Shown here piece after piece: positions 9,356 through 19,133 of a stretch of 64,000 bases of DNA. The DNA is from an uncultured Candidatus Actinomarina sp. Lineage in GTDB: Bacteria; Actinomycetota; Acidimicrobiia; Actinomarinales; Actinomarinaceae. Each line of letters opens with the position of its first letter. Within the stretch, counting starts at the first letter, position 1. Location: positions 324,732-388,731 of the forward strand of contig CACAND010000001.1 in assembly GCA_902533795.1 (NCBI GenBank), given 5' to 3'. Position numbers and translations under genes: made by a program. Below the pieces are notes generated by a model. That model was given only the letters and a program-made list of their open reading frames with translations, searched no databases and was not told the origin of the DNA.

Positions 9356-10282
9356 TTAATTCCGATTTTTAACCTTAATAAAAATGTTAAATAATCCAAC
9401 GATTACAACTATTCCTAATACTGCACTCAGAACTGTAGACAAGAAGTTATTGTTAATATTTTCTATACCGTAATCTTCTAAAAATAAAACAACTCCTGTG
9501 TCTTCATTAAAGCCAAATGATTCAGCTACAGACTCAAGACCATCAGGTGACGAAGAGGCGTAAGGAGTAATTAAAGTGAGAACTAAAATTAGTAGAATAA
9601 ATAATCCATAGAATGAAGTTACTTTGTTGCTTTTGTCGGTATTTTTATTTACATAAACTAAATCAGATCTAACTCTTAAAAGCAATGAAACTATCAAAGC
9701 GGTAATTATTCCCTCACCAATACCAATTAACAAATGGCTTGAGACCATAGCTATTAATACACTTCCAAGAGGTACTGCAACAGTACCTCCCAAAGAATAT
9801 TCAAGAACAAATGCAATTGAAGAAAATACAACAGATAATAGACCAGCTATGAATGATCCTGAAATTGTGGAAGAATAACTTTCACCAAATAATTTTTTCC
9901 ATGTAGATATTGTTATCCAGCCAATAAGAGAAGTAACAACTGCCATATTTAGTAAGTTAACCCCTAAGGCACTCAGGCCTCCGTCAGCAAAAAGCAATGA
10001 TTGAATTACTACAACTATTGATATGCATATAATTCCAAGACTAGGCCCTAATACGACAACAGCCAGCGCACCACCTAAAAGATGACCACTGGTTCCTGCT
10101 GCTATAGGGAAATTAATCATTTGTAATACAAAAATTAATGCCGACATCATTCCAGTAAGCGCAATTAAACGATCAGCTACTAAATTCTTAGCATTTCTAA
10201 TATATGCCCAAATAGTCGCCAAGCTTATCAAACCAGATGCAGCAGAAACCGGAGCATTTATAAATCCGTCAGGTACGTGCAT
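9356..10282 (-). CDS. cbiM: CbiM-type energy-coupling factor transporter S component fused to a PDGLE (CbiN-like) domain
   Basis: MHVPDGFI N-terminus, AAGTSGHLLGGALA, C-terminal SSPDGLESVAESFGF. Start taken at the MHVPDG Met. Confidence 0.85.
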   Translation of the reverse strand: MHVPDGFINAPVSAASGLISLATIWAYIRNAKNLVADRLIALTGMMSALIFVLQMINFPIAAGTSGHLLGGALAVVVLGPSLGIICISIVVVIQSLLFADGGLSALGVNLLNMAVVTSLIGWITISTWKKLFGESYSSTISGSFIAGLLSVVFSSIAFVLEYSLGGTVAVPLGSVLIAMVSSHLLIGIGEGIITALIVSLLLRVRSDLVYVNKNTDKSNKVTSFYGLFILLILVLTLITPYASSSPDGLESVAESFGFNEDTGVVLFLEDYGIENINNNFLSTVLSAVLGIVVIVGLFNIFIKVKNRN

Positions 10283-10336
10283 ACAAAAAGTATAAAATTT
10301 AATTAAGTTAATGCAAACAATTTGCAATAACAAATA

Positions 10337-11074
10337 TTAAATTATTTTATTATCTTTCATCCAATTGTGAATCTCACTCAAAACAAACATTCTTGTATCT
10401 TGATTTAGTATTTCATGAGCGGAGTTATTTACTTTTATGAATTTTACATTCTCTAGTTTCATTATTTTTTCATTACCATCAATTGGACAAACACGATCAT
10501 TGTCGCCATGTAAAACGATTGTAGGTATTTTTAAATTACTAATATTTTCTTGAACATAGTCCTGTATTCGAGTTATTTCTGAACCAAGCCTAAAAGAGAA
10601 AGTTCTGAAGACAAGGGGGTCTTTAAAATAGCTTGATACTACATCCCTATCTGTTGATAAATTTCTTTTTGTAATTGGAGAAAGTGTTCTAAATCTTGGA
10701 GCTATCTTGCCTAGTGGTTTTGATAGCGATCTTATAAATTTTGGATAGTTGTCTTTGAAGAGAGGAGCAGTCAATATTAAATAATCAGGTTTTACAACTT
10801 CATTAATCACTCCGTATACCGAAATCAAAGCACCATAGGAGTGTCCAAAAAGAATTTTTGTTGAAAAGCTATTTAGGCTCTCAAAGCCTTTTTTTAATGC
10901 AGACTCATTATCTTCCCAAGATTGTATATGCCCTTTTTTTATTGTATCTTCTCCATGACCAGGGAGATCTATTAAGTGTGGAGAAATACCTAAATTTTCA
11001 AACCAATCAAAGTTAATCTGATGTCTTCCTTTATGTTCAAACAATCCGTGAAGTAATAAAACTCCGGCGTCCAT
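10337..11074 (-). CDS. alpha/beta hydrolase (monoacylglycerol-lipase-like)
   Basis: LLLHGLFEH, DLPGHGED, GHSYGALIS, LHGDNDRVCP. Confidence 0.8.
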   Translation of the reverse strand: MDAGVLLLHGLFEHKGRHQINFDWFENLGISPHLIDLPGHGEDTIKKGHIQSWEDNESALKKGFESLNSFSTKILFGHSYGALISVYGVINEVVKPDYLILTAPLFKDNYPKFIRSLSKPLGKIAPRFRTLSPITKRNLSTDRDVVSSYFKDPLVFRTFSFRLGSEITRIQDYVQENISNLKIPTIVLHGDNDRVCPIDGNEKIMKLENVKFIKVNNSAHEILNQDTRMFVLSEIHNWMKDNKII

Positions 11075-11105
11075 AATTTTTCTCCTATATATAAACTTAA
11101 TACTA

Positions 11106-11825
11106 ATGAATTTAGATTACGTTAAGATTCCTTTTACAAACAATCCATCAATGACAAGATATGATGGCCCAATTTATAATAAAACTCCAGATAAAAATTA
11201 TTTATCTGAAAAAGCTAAACAGATGGAATACTTTGGAAACAGCATTTATGGTGAAACAGAAATTTCAAAAACAAATAATCTACTAAGTAAATTAATAGAT
11301 TATTTTGACTTTGATCAGCCATTAAGTATTAAAGAATTATCACTTAAATTAGAAGAAGATTTTGCAGTTATGTTTAAAGGAAAAATGGAACTTGGATCTA
11401 TATCTTTTCCAAGCGGGTGGGATTTTTCAGAAAAACTAGGTAAAGACTTATCATTTATTCATGATCCAGTTGCTGATAATTCAAAATTAGTATCTTCGAG
11501 TGTAAAGTTATCCGATTACATGTGCAAACAAACTATTCAGAGATGGGTTTGGACAGTTACAACAAGTTGCGAGTTAAGTGAACACCCAAAACTTACAAAG
11601 CCTGAATTATCAACTGCAGAAAATTTATTTTTTAGACTTGAAACTCAAACTTCAACACCTCTCGACAATATAACTAGTCTTTTTTTAATAAAGGTTGAAG
11701 TCATTCCACTAAAAGAAGTTTGGGATAAAAAAATATTGGAAAGCATTAATTCAATGAGTGAAGATATATTGAAATATAAAGGTTTAGTGAAAATTAAAAA
11801 ATTACTAAATACAATACAAATATGA
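11106..11825 (+). CDS. DUF3445 / heme-dependent oxidative N-demethylase family protein
   Basis: SISFPSGWDFSEKLGKDLSFIHDPV signature; RLETQTSTPL. Confidence 0.75.
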   Translation: MNLDYVKIPFTNNPSMTRYDGPIYNKTPDKNYLSEKAKQMEYFGNSIYGETEISKTNNLLSKLIDYFDFDQPLSIKELSLKLEEDFAVMFKGKMELGSISFPSGWDFSEKLGKDLSFIHDPVADNSKLVSSSVKLSDYMCKQTIQRWVWTVTTSCELSEHPKLTKPELSTAENLFFRLETQTSTPLDNITSLFLIKVEVIPLKEVWDKKILESINSMSEDILKYKGLVKIKKLLNTIQI

Positions 11826-12241
11826 AGAAAGCTTATATTGCAGGGCCTTTGTTTGATGATCATGAAAGAGTATATTTAGAAAAAATTACACAGATTGTTG
11901 AAAGTTTTGGCTTCAACACATTTCTACCTCATCGAGATGCTGGATTGGTTACTGGTGATTTTACATACGAAAAAAAAGTCAAGGTTTTTGATGTTGACAT
12001 GGAATACCTAAAGCCAGCTGATTTAGTGGTTGCTCTTTTATCTGGTAGGGATGTTGATTCTGGTACCGCTGCAGAGATTGGATATGCGTATAAAGCCGGT
12101 AAAAGATTAATCGGAGTAAGCGCAAACAGTATTAAACCAATAAATAATTTTGTTTGGGGAATATTTAATTATGGTAAAGATATTGTTGAAGATTTAGATC
12201 AACTAAAAAGTCTTTTATCTAAAGAATATTCTGCAACTTAA
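11822..12241 (+). CDS. nucleoside 2-deoxyribosyltransferase family protein
   Basis: KKAYIAGPLF, PADLVVALLSGRDVDSGTAAEIGYAYKAGKR. Confidence 0.85.
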   Translation: MKKAYIAGPLFDDHERVYLEKITQIVESFGFNTFLPHRDAGLVTGDFTYEKKVKVFDVDMEYLKPADLVVALLSGRDVDSGTAAEIGYAYKAGKRLIGVSANSIKPINNFVWGIFNYGKDIVEDLDQLKSLLSKEYSAT

Positions 12242-12267
12242 AACAATTTTCTTTATTATTAAATTAT

Positions 12268-13254
12268 ATGTTAAGCGATGAAGCAAAAAAAAGTATAAAT
12301 AAATACAAATCGTATTCAGGATTTATATCTTCAATGTATAAAAACCCTAACGTTATGAGTAAAAGACGAAGATTTTTCTTTCGCTGGCTTATAGACCTTC
12401 AGGGGACAATTGGACCAAAGGTTGAGGGTACTATTAAAGAAGAAATTGAACTTGGAGGGATTAAAACTTTAAAAGTATCTACACCTAAATCAGATCCAAC
12501 CAGAATTTTGCTCTACTATCACGGAGGAGCTTACTCAATGGGTAGCCCAAAATCTCACTTTTCCTTAGTAAGTTATTTAGCTGATATAACCCAAACAACT
12601 GTATTCGTCCCTGATTATCGATTAGGACCAGAACATAAATATCCAGCTCAATTAGAAGATGGTTTAAAAACATTTGAAGCTTTAATTGGTGACTATGGGT
12701 ATTCTGCTGATCAGATTTCAATGGGGGGAGATTCAGCTGGAGGAAATTTAGCCCTTATTACTATGCTAAAACTGAAGGAAGAAGGAAAAGAATTACCGAA
12801 TGCACTGGCATTACTCTCTCCATGGGCAGATCCAGCAGGAACAGGAGATACGTATAATTTAGAAATGGCTGATCGAGACATTCTTTTGGGACCAATGATT
12901 AAAAGAGTCTGGGAAAATAATGATCATCTTTATGATGGATATTTAAACGAAGAAGATGCTGATAATGATAATCCTTTAATTTTTCCTATTAAAGGAAACT
13001 ATGAAAATAGTCCTCCAATTATGATTCAGGTCGGAACAGAAGAGTTGTTATTGTCTGATTCTAGAACTTTAAAAGACGCATTAGAAAGAGATAATTGTAT
13101 TCATGAATATTACGAATGGGAAGGAATGTATCACGTATTCCATATTGACGTAACAATGCCTGAAACTATCTCAGCATTTAAACAAATTGGAAAGTTTTTA
13201 GAAAAATACTCTTCAACAAAAAATGAAATACAAACAGAATCAAATTTAGATTGA
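12268..13254 (+). CDS. alpha/beta hydrolase fold-3 esterase (HSL family)
   Basis: YYHGGAYSMGS, DYRLGPEHKYPAQLED, GDSAGGNLAL. Confidence 0.88.
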   Translation: MLSDEAKKSINKYKSYSGFISSMYKNPNVMSKRRRFFFRWLIDLQGTIGPKVEGTIKEEIELGGIKTLKVSTPKSDPTRILLYYHGGAYSMGSPKSHFSLVSYLADITQTTVFVPDYRLGPEHKYPAQLEDGLKTFEALIGDYGYSADQISMGGDSAGGNLALITMLKLKEEGKELPNALALLSPWADPAGTGDTYNLEMADRDILLGPMIKRVWENNDHLYDGYLNEEDADNDNPLIFPIKGNYENSPPIMIQVGTEELLLSDSRTLKDALERDNCIHEYYEWEGMYHVFHIDVTMPETISAFKQIGKFLEKYSSTKNEIQTESNLD

Positions 13255-13418
13255 GTCTACTTGATGCATTTATAATTGGGTTTTCAATAATTTTTGGCAT
13301 ACTTTTAGCATTGTTTTTTTCAGGAGCCATTAAAAATGTAAAACCTTTTTTTATAGTTTTTATATTTGCTGTAGCTTGGGTAAGTAACTCATTTCTAATT
13401 TATGTAATTTTTAGATAA
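13251..13418 (+). CDS. 55-aa two-TM small protein
   Basis: TTG start overlapping the esterase stop (TTGA): MSLLDAFIIGFSIIFGILLALFFSGAIKNVKPFFIVFIFAVAWVSNSFLIYVIFR*. Confidence 0.5.
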   Translation: MSLLDAFIIGFSIIFGILLALFFSGAIKNVKPFFIVFIFAVAWVSNSFLIYVIFR

Positions 13419-13468
13419 TCAACCGATTTTGTTTTCTTATTATTTATATAACTAACTAGATTGATTTT

Positions 13469-13906
13469 GTGAGAAACATTAAAAACTTTGATGATTTAGA
13501 TATCTTTGTGACTGAGTTCATGTCAAAATGGGGAGTTACATTACTTAGATACTCTTTAGGCATTATCTATATATGGTTTGGTGCTTTAAAACCTCTAGGA
13601 TTAAGCCCTGCTCAAGAACTTGTGGAGAATACAGTTTATTGGTTTGAAAATCCCAAAACATTTGTGCCAATTCTAGGTATTTGGGAAGTAGTTATAGGAA
13701 TTACGATGATAATAAAACCACTTATTCGAATATCCATAATTTTATTATTTATACAGATGCCTGGAACGTTTTTACCATTAGTTCTTTTTCCCGAGGTATG
13801 TTTCACTACTTTTCCTTTTGGGCTTACACTTGAAGGTCAATATATCGTTAAAAATTTAATAATTATTTCGGCAGCTTTAGTAGTGGGCTCAACCGTTAGA
13901 AAATAA
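13469..13906 (+). CDS. DoxX/DUF417-like membrane protein
   Basis: Four TM segments, LLRYSLGIIYIWFGALKPLGLSPA. Confidence 0.6.
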   Translation: MRNIKNFDDLDIFVTEFMSKWGVTLLRYSLGIIYIWFGALKPLGLSPAQELVENTVYWFENPKTFVPILGIWEVVIGITMIIKPLIRISIILLFIQMPGTFLPLVLFPEVCFTTFPFGLTLEGQYIVKNLIIISAALVVGSTVRK

Positions 13907-13907
13907 T

Positions 13908-14987
13908 TTAGATAAATTTTCCTAATTCTTTTTCAAACAGATCAGGCTCTAAAAGAAAACAATCATGACCTTTTGTTGAGCTTATTGTTTTATGAGTTAC
14001 ATTGATTTGATTTGCTTCCAAAAGCTTAACAAATTCTGACTGTTCTTCTGGATAAAAACATACATCTGAATCAACAGAAACTACTAAAACTTTAATATCT
14101 TTGAGTCTTTCAATTTTCTCTACATCTATAGAAAAGTTTTGCCAACCTTTAATTATTGAATTGTAAGATTCATGAGTGAATCTCTCAATGAACTTTTCTC
14201 CTTGATGCATCATATAAGACTCTTGTGATGTTGATAAGAAACCATTAACTATGTCTTCACCATACTTACTTTCACCTTTAGCCCTTGATGCAAGAAGCTC
14301 CAAAGAGATGTAAGTTTTATGTGCAATCATTCTTGCTAAAGCCAAATACTCATCTCTTCTGTCAGGTGAACCCTTTGCCAGATTTAAGACGTAAGCTTGT
14401 TCAAGGTTGTGAAGTAATTGAATTGTGGATAATTTATATCCACTTGAAATTGAGATAAGATTTTCTACAAAATCTGGATATAAAAGGGAAAACTCTAATG
14501 CCATTAAGCCTCCAATAGAGGGACCAATCACGGCCTTTAAAGATTTAACTCCTAGGTTATCTAATAATTGTTTTTGTGAAGTTTCTATATCCTTGAAAGA
14601 AATATTTGGAAAATTCTCGCCATATTTTAATCCAGTTTTATTATCAATAGAATTTGGGCCTGTGGTCCCGTAACATCCACCAAGATAGTTTGCACAAACT
14701 ACAAAATATTTTTCGGTATCAATAAGTTTATTTACACCAACAAATTCGTCCCACCAGCCAATTTCTAATTCATCATTCCAGGGAATTTCTGAGTTTTCTT
14801 CTTGCGAGTAACTTCCTGCCAACATATGACTTCCGGTTAGAGCATGAAATATTAATACAGCATTGTCGCCTTTTTCTGACAAAGTTCCGTAAGTAGTGTA
14901 AGCAATCTCTACATTCTCAAGCAGTTCACCTGAATCAAGTTTAAATTGTGGAATGTAAAACTTGCTTGTTTTATTTTGTACTTTCAA
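13908..14987 (-). CDS. metX: homoserine O-acetyltransferase
   Basis: IAYTTYGTL, LIFHALTGSHML, NYLGGCYGTTGP, GPSIGGLMALEF, KGHDCFLLE. Confidence 0.92.
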   Translation of the reverse strand: MKVQNKTSKFYIPQFKLDSGELLENVEIAYTTYGTLSEKGDNAVLIFHALTGSHMLAGSYSQEENSEIPWNDELEIGWWDEFVGVNKLIDTEKYFVVCANYLGGCYGTTGPNSIDNKTGLKYGENFPNISFKDIETSQKQLLDNLGVKSLKAVIGPSIGGLMALEFSLLYPDFVENLISISSGYKLSTIQLLHNLEQAYVLNLAKGSPDRRDEYLALARMIAHKTYISLELLASRAKGESKYGEDIVNGFLSTSQESYMMHQGEKFIERFTHESYNSIIKGWQNFSIDVEKIERLKDIKVLVVSVDSDVCFYPEEQSEFVKLLEANQINVTHKTISSTKGHDCFLLEPDLFEKELGKFI

Positions 14988-16251
14988 GAGCTTGAGATAG
15001 ATCTTCTATGATATCATCTATGTCTTCAATACCAATTGAAAGCCTTACTAACTCTGCAGGAGAACCTGCAGCTATTAACTGCTCGTCATCTAATTGTGAA
15101 TGTGTTGTGGATGCAGGGTGAATTGCTAAAGATCTAGTATCTCCGACATTCGCAACATGTCTAAACATTTTTAAATTATTAATAAATTTCTGTCCAGAAT
15201 CTTTTCCACCTTTGATACCAAAAACAACCATTGTTCCGCCAGTACCTTTCAAGTACTTTTCTGATAGGTCATAAGCAGGATCATCTTTGAGTCCTGGAAA
15301 CCTTACCCATTCAACAAGTTCATGGTTTGATAGATATTCAGCTGCCTTTATAGCATTTTCACAATGCCTGTCCATTCTAAGACTTAAAGTCTCAAGACCA
15401 CTCATAACTTCAAAAGCTGTCTCTGGAGACATACTTGCGCCAAGGTTTCTTAGTGGAACTGTTCTTAGCCTTAATGAATAAGCTACATTACTTAAATCAC
15501 CTAAATCATGTCCCCATCTCATTCCGCCGTAACTGGTATCAGGCTTGTCATATAATGGAAAATTTCCATTACCCCAATCAAAACCACCTTTTTCAATAAC
15601 TGCTCCGGCAATTACTCTTCCATGCCCAGACATCCATTTTGTAAGAGAATAAACTACAATATCTGCTCCAAAATCAAAAGGTTTACAAATTGCTGATGTA
15701 GTAAAAGTAGCATCAACTATTAAAGGGATACCTTTAGATTTAGCAATTTCTCCTAATCCAGAGATATCAGCGACAACTAATCCTGGATTAGTTATTGTCT
15801 CACAATATATTGCTCGAGTGTTCTCATCAATGGCATTTTCAACAGCAGTTAGATCTGTAATATCAACTTTTTTAGAGTCGATACCGTATTCAGGCAATAT
15901 ATTATCGAACATTGTATAAGTACCACCATAAAGTTGGTTTGCTGTAACAAAATTATCTCCCTGACTCATAATATTTATAAGAGAGTACATAACTGCAGAT
16001 GTTCCCGACGATAGAGCAACAGACATAGCGCCATCTTCTAGAGCCGTCAGCCTTGCTTCTAAGGCACCAACAGTTGGATTCCCGAGTCGAGAGTAAATGT
16101 TTCCAAACTCTTTTAAGGCAAACAAGCTAGCTGCATGTTCAGTGTCATTAAATTGATATGCAGTTGTTTTATAAATAGGAACAGTTATTGACCCCTCGGA
16201 GTCAGCATCTGAATCCCAACCTGCATGTATAAGTTTTGAATCAAACTTCAT
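14971..16251 (-). CDS. metY: O-acetylhomoserine aminocarboxypropyltransferase/sulfhydrylase
   Basis: PLP Cys/Met metabolism family; YSRLGNPT, VYSLTKWMSGHGRVIAG, HPASTTHSQL; next to metX and behind a SAM-type riboswitch. Confidence 0.92.
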   Translation of the reverse strand: MKFDSKLIHAGWDSDADSEGSITVPIYKTTAYQFNDTEHAASLFALKEFGNIYSRLGNPTVGALEARLTALEDGAMSVALSSGTSAVMYSLINIMSQGDNFVTANQLYGGTYTMFDNILPEYGIDSKKVDITDLTAVENAIDENTRAIYCETITNPGLVVADISGLGEIAKSKGIPLIVDATFTTSAICKPFDFGADIVVYSLTKWMSGHGRVIAGAVIEKGGFDWGNGNFPLYDKPDTSYGGMRWGHDLGDLSNVAYSLRLRTVPLRNLGASMSPETAFEVMSGLETLSLRMDRHCENAIKAAEYLSNHELVEWVRFPGLKDDPAYDLSEKYLKGTGGTMVVFGIKGGKDSGQKFINNLKMFRHVANVGDTRSLAIHPASTTHSQLDDEQLIAAGSPAELVRLSIGIEDIDDIIEDLSQALESTK

Positions 16252-16269
16252 AATATTCTCCTTTGTTTG

Positions 16270-16358
16270 GAGAAGGGCTTTGACTACTTAGTTGCATTTC
16301 TGCCACATCTTCAGGCACCTTGGATAGTCATCCAGGTTGCCGAGGTCTTAACCTTCTC
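16270..16358 (-). promoter_or_regulatory. SAM-I/IV-clan riboswitch upstream of metY-metX
   Basis: Minus strand GAGAAGG-TTAAGACCTCGGCAACCTGGATGACTATCCAAGGTGCC...GTGGCAGAAATGCAACTAAGTAGTCAAAGC-CCTTCTC; P1 7 bp, P3-like hairpin, P4 with GAAA loop, GACTA/TAGTC pseudoknot. Confidence 0.85.
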
Positions 16359-16471
16359 TTTATGCTTAAATGATTATATCAAATTTTATAAAATGAACTA
16401 AAACTTTTTATTTATTTCTTTGTATTTTAAAATTATTACTTGATTTTTATTTAATAGAATAATAATTAAAG

Positions 16472-17305
16472 ATGATTGACGATATAAATTTTACAAAATA
16501 TTCAAAAAATAAAATTTTTAAAAATCTATATAAAAGCAACGAAATTTTCGATGAGGAAATCAAAGATATTAACCAAATTATTTTTAGAATACCTAAAGAT
16601 CTTACCAAAATAGATAATTTGATTCTTTGTTACGATGGGCAGAATCTTTTTGATTCTTCAACCAGTCACTATGGAACAATTTTTGATTTAGAAAGTTTAA
16701 TAAATAGCTTTGAAGATCAAGTTAAAAAAAATTTTTTGATAATTAGTGTTACATCAAACTCTAAAAGACAATTTCAGTACAATCCCTATCTTACAGAGGG
16801 AGATAAAAATTTTGCCGAAGATCATATTGAAAATATTGTCTTAAAATTTATACCGTCAGTAAAAAATTTTTTAGGCATAAATTTTGATCAAACTAAATTT
16901 ATTGTTGCGGGAGCATCAATGGGTGGTTTAATGTCGATTAAAACATCCATACTTTATCCTGAGTTCGAAAATATAATCTCTTTATCTCCTGCATTTTGGT
17001 TTGGATACCCTGGCATACTAAATGATATTAAAAATCTTGGAAGTAACTCGACAACTTACCTTTATACCGGTAAAAAAGAGGGACATATTTTTGGTGATCA
17101 TGTTAAAAATATATTTCCAAAAAATCGAGATTTAGATTTTTCAAATAACGATAATTTTTATTTTTCAGGAGTAAAGAATGTAAATGATTCTTTTGAACTA
17201 AATAAAAAAAACGTAAAATTTTTTATAGATGAAAATGGACTCCACAATGAGACATCTTGGGCTTCTGCAATGCCAGAAATTTTTTTAAATCTATTAAACA
17301 ATTAA
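16472..17305 (+). CDS. esterase (enterochelin esterase/Fes-like family)
   Basis: LILCYDGQNLFD, VAGASMGGLMS. Confidence 0.75.
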   Translation: MIDDINFTKYSKNKIFKNLYKSNEIFDEEIKDINQIIFRIPKDLTKIDNLILCYDGQNLFDSSTSHYGTIFDLESLINSFEDQVKKNFLIISVTSNSKRQFQYNPYLTEGDKNFAEDHIENIVLKFIPSVKNFLGINFDQTKFIVAGASMGGLMSIKTSILYPEFENIISLSPAFWFGYPGILNDIKNLGSNSTTYLYTGKKEGHIFGDHVKNIFPKNRDLDFSNNDNFYFSGVKNVNDSFELNKKNVKFFIDENGLHNETSWASAMPEIFLNLLNN

Positions 17306-17348
17306 CAAATGAATTCTGGCTATACCTTATGATCTTTATTATTAATAT

Positions 17349-19133
17349 ATGGCAGTTAATTACAAAGCTCCTGTTAAAGATGTCATCTTCGCTTTTGAAG
17401 TTCTAAATTCTTACAAAACATTACAAAAAATAAATAGGTTTAGCGAATTTGGGCCAGATATTGCAGTGCCAGTAATAGAAGAGTGTGCTAAATTTGCGGA
17501 AGAAGTACTAGCGCCAATAAATTCTATTGGAGATACTCATGGTGCAACATTTAATGACGGCGAAGTTATTATGCCACCTGGATTTAAAGAAGCATATGAA
17601 AAATTTACTAAAGCAGGTTGGGCTTCAATGTCTCTTCCAAATGAAATAGGTGGCGGCGGTATGCCATATACACTTTCAGGTGGAACTTTAGAAATATTAT
17701 GTGCGGCTAATATGTCTTTTGTCCTTGGTCCTGGACTAAGTATAGGTGCAATTTCAGGAATAAATTTTAATGCTAGTGAGGATCAGAAGATTAAGTTCCT
17801 TCCAAAGTTGGTATCTGGAGAGTGGACAGGGACCATGAATCTAAGTGAACCTCAATCAGGATCTGACTTAAATAACATAACTACCAAAGCAGAACCCCAA
17901 GAAGATGGAAGTTACAAACTGACAGGAACAAAAATATGGATTGGGTCAGGTGAACATAACTTATCTGAAAATATTATCCACCTAGTACTTGCAAGAATTC
18001 CGGGAGCTCCAGAAGGCTCAAAAGGCATATCAATGTTTATAGTTCCAAAGATTTTGATAAATAAAGATGATTCTTTGGGAGACAAAAATAATGTAAATTG
18101 TATTTCAATAGAAGAAAAATTAGGTATACATGGTAGCCCCACATGTGTAATGGAATATAAAGAATCTATAGGTTATCTAGTCGGAGAAGAAAATCGAGGT
18201 CTTCATTATATGTTTACAACAATTAATGAAGCCAGAATTCGAGCTGGAGGTCATGGTTTAGCATGCACAATAGGAGCCTTCCAAGGTGCTGCTCAATATG
18301 CAAGGGATAGAGCTCAAGGTAGACCGGTTGGGATGTCAAAAGAAGATGCTAAAAAGTCTTCAATTATAGACCATGCCGATGTCAGAAGAATGCTTATGAC
18401 AATTAAATCATACTCTGATGCCATGAGGTATATGATGTATGACAATCAAATGATGCTAGATCTTTCATATTTTGGTGAAGGTGAGCTTAAAGAATTTGGA
18501 GAAGAAAGATGTTCCATAGTAACACCTATATCTAAAGCTTGGATCTCAGATTTAAGTGTTGAACTTACTTCGATAGCTATACAGGTTTATGGCGGTATGG
18601 GATACGTAGAAGAAACAGGTATTGCACAATATTTCAGAGATGCAAGAATAGCCCCAATTTATGCAGGAACAAATGGGATTCAAGCTTTAGATTTAATGTT
18701 TAGAAAAATTACCTTAGACAAGGGTAAACCAACCTATAAGCTTTTTGATGATATGTATGAAGTTTCTAAAGAATTAAAAAATGAAGATAACTTAAGTAAT
18801 CTTGGTCAGATTCTAAAGAAACACATTGATGACTTAAAGGAAGCTACAGAACACATGCTTTCTATATTAAATAATGGTGAATTATCTGAAGCAAGTGGAG
18901 CTGCGACACCATATCTTAAAATTTTTGGTCAGGTTTTAGGTGGATATTATATGGGCAAAGCAGCACTGATTGCTAATAAAAAAACAAAGGAAAACAATGA
19001 TGAATTTTATTCAGATAAGCTAATTCTTTCTAAGTTCTATATCGAACAGCTACTTCCTATAACAAGCGGATACTTAACGTCTATTAAATCAGGAAGTGAG
19101 GACTTATTTAAAATTAAGTCATCAAACATTTAA
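17349..19133 (+). CDS. acyl-CoA dehydrogenase
   Basis: MNLSEPQSGSDL, TGTKIWIGSG, QVYGGMGYVEETGIAQYFRDARIAPIYAGTNGIQALDL. Confidence 0.92.
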   Translation: MAVNYKAPVKDVIFAFEVLNSYKTLQKINRFSEFGPDIAVPVIEECAKFAEEVLAPINSIGDTHGATFNDGEVIMPPGFKEAYEKFTKAGWASMSLPNEIGGGGMPYTLSGGTLEILCAANMSFVLGPGLSIGAISGINFNASEDQKIKFLPKLVSGEWTGTMNLSEPQSGSDLNNITTKAEPQEDGSYKLTGTKIWIGSGEHNLSENIIHLVLARIPGAPEGSKGISMFIVPKILINKDDSLGDKNNVNCISIEEKLGIHGSPTCVMEYKESIGYLVGEENRGLHYMFTTINEARIRAGGHGLACTIGAFQGAAQYARDRAQGRPVGMSKEDAKKSSIIDHADVRRMLMTIKSYSDAMRYMMYDNQMMLDLSYFGEGELKEFGEERCSIVTPISKAWISDLSVELTSIAIQVYGGMGYVEETGIAQYFRDARIAPIYAGTNGIQALDLMFRKITLDKGKPTYKLFDDMYEVSKELKNEDNLSNLGQILKKHIDDLKEATEHMLSILNNGELSEASGAATPYLKIFGQVLGGYYMGKAALIANKKTKENNDEFYSDKLILSKFYIEQLLPITSGYLTSIKSGSEDLFKIKSSNI

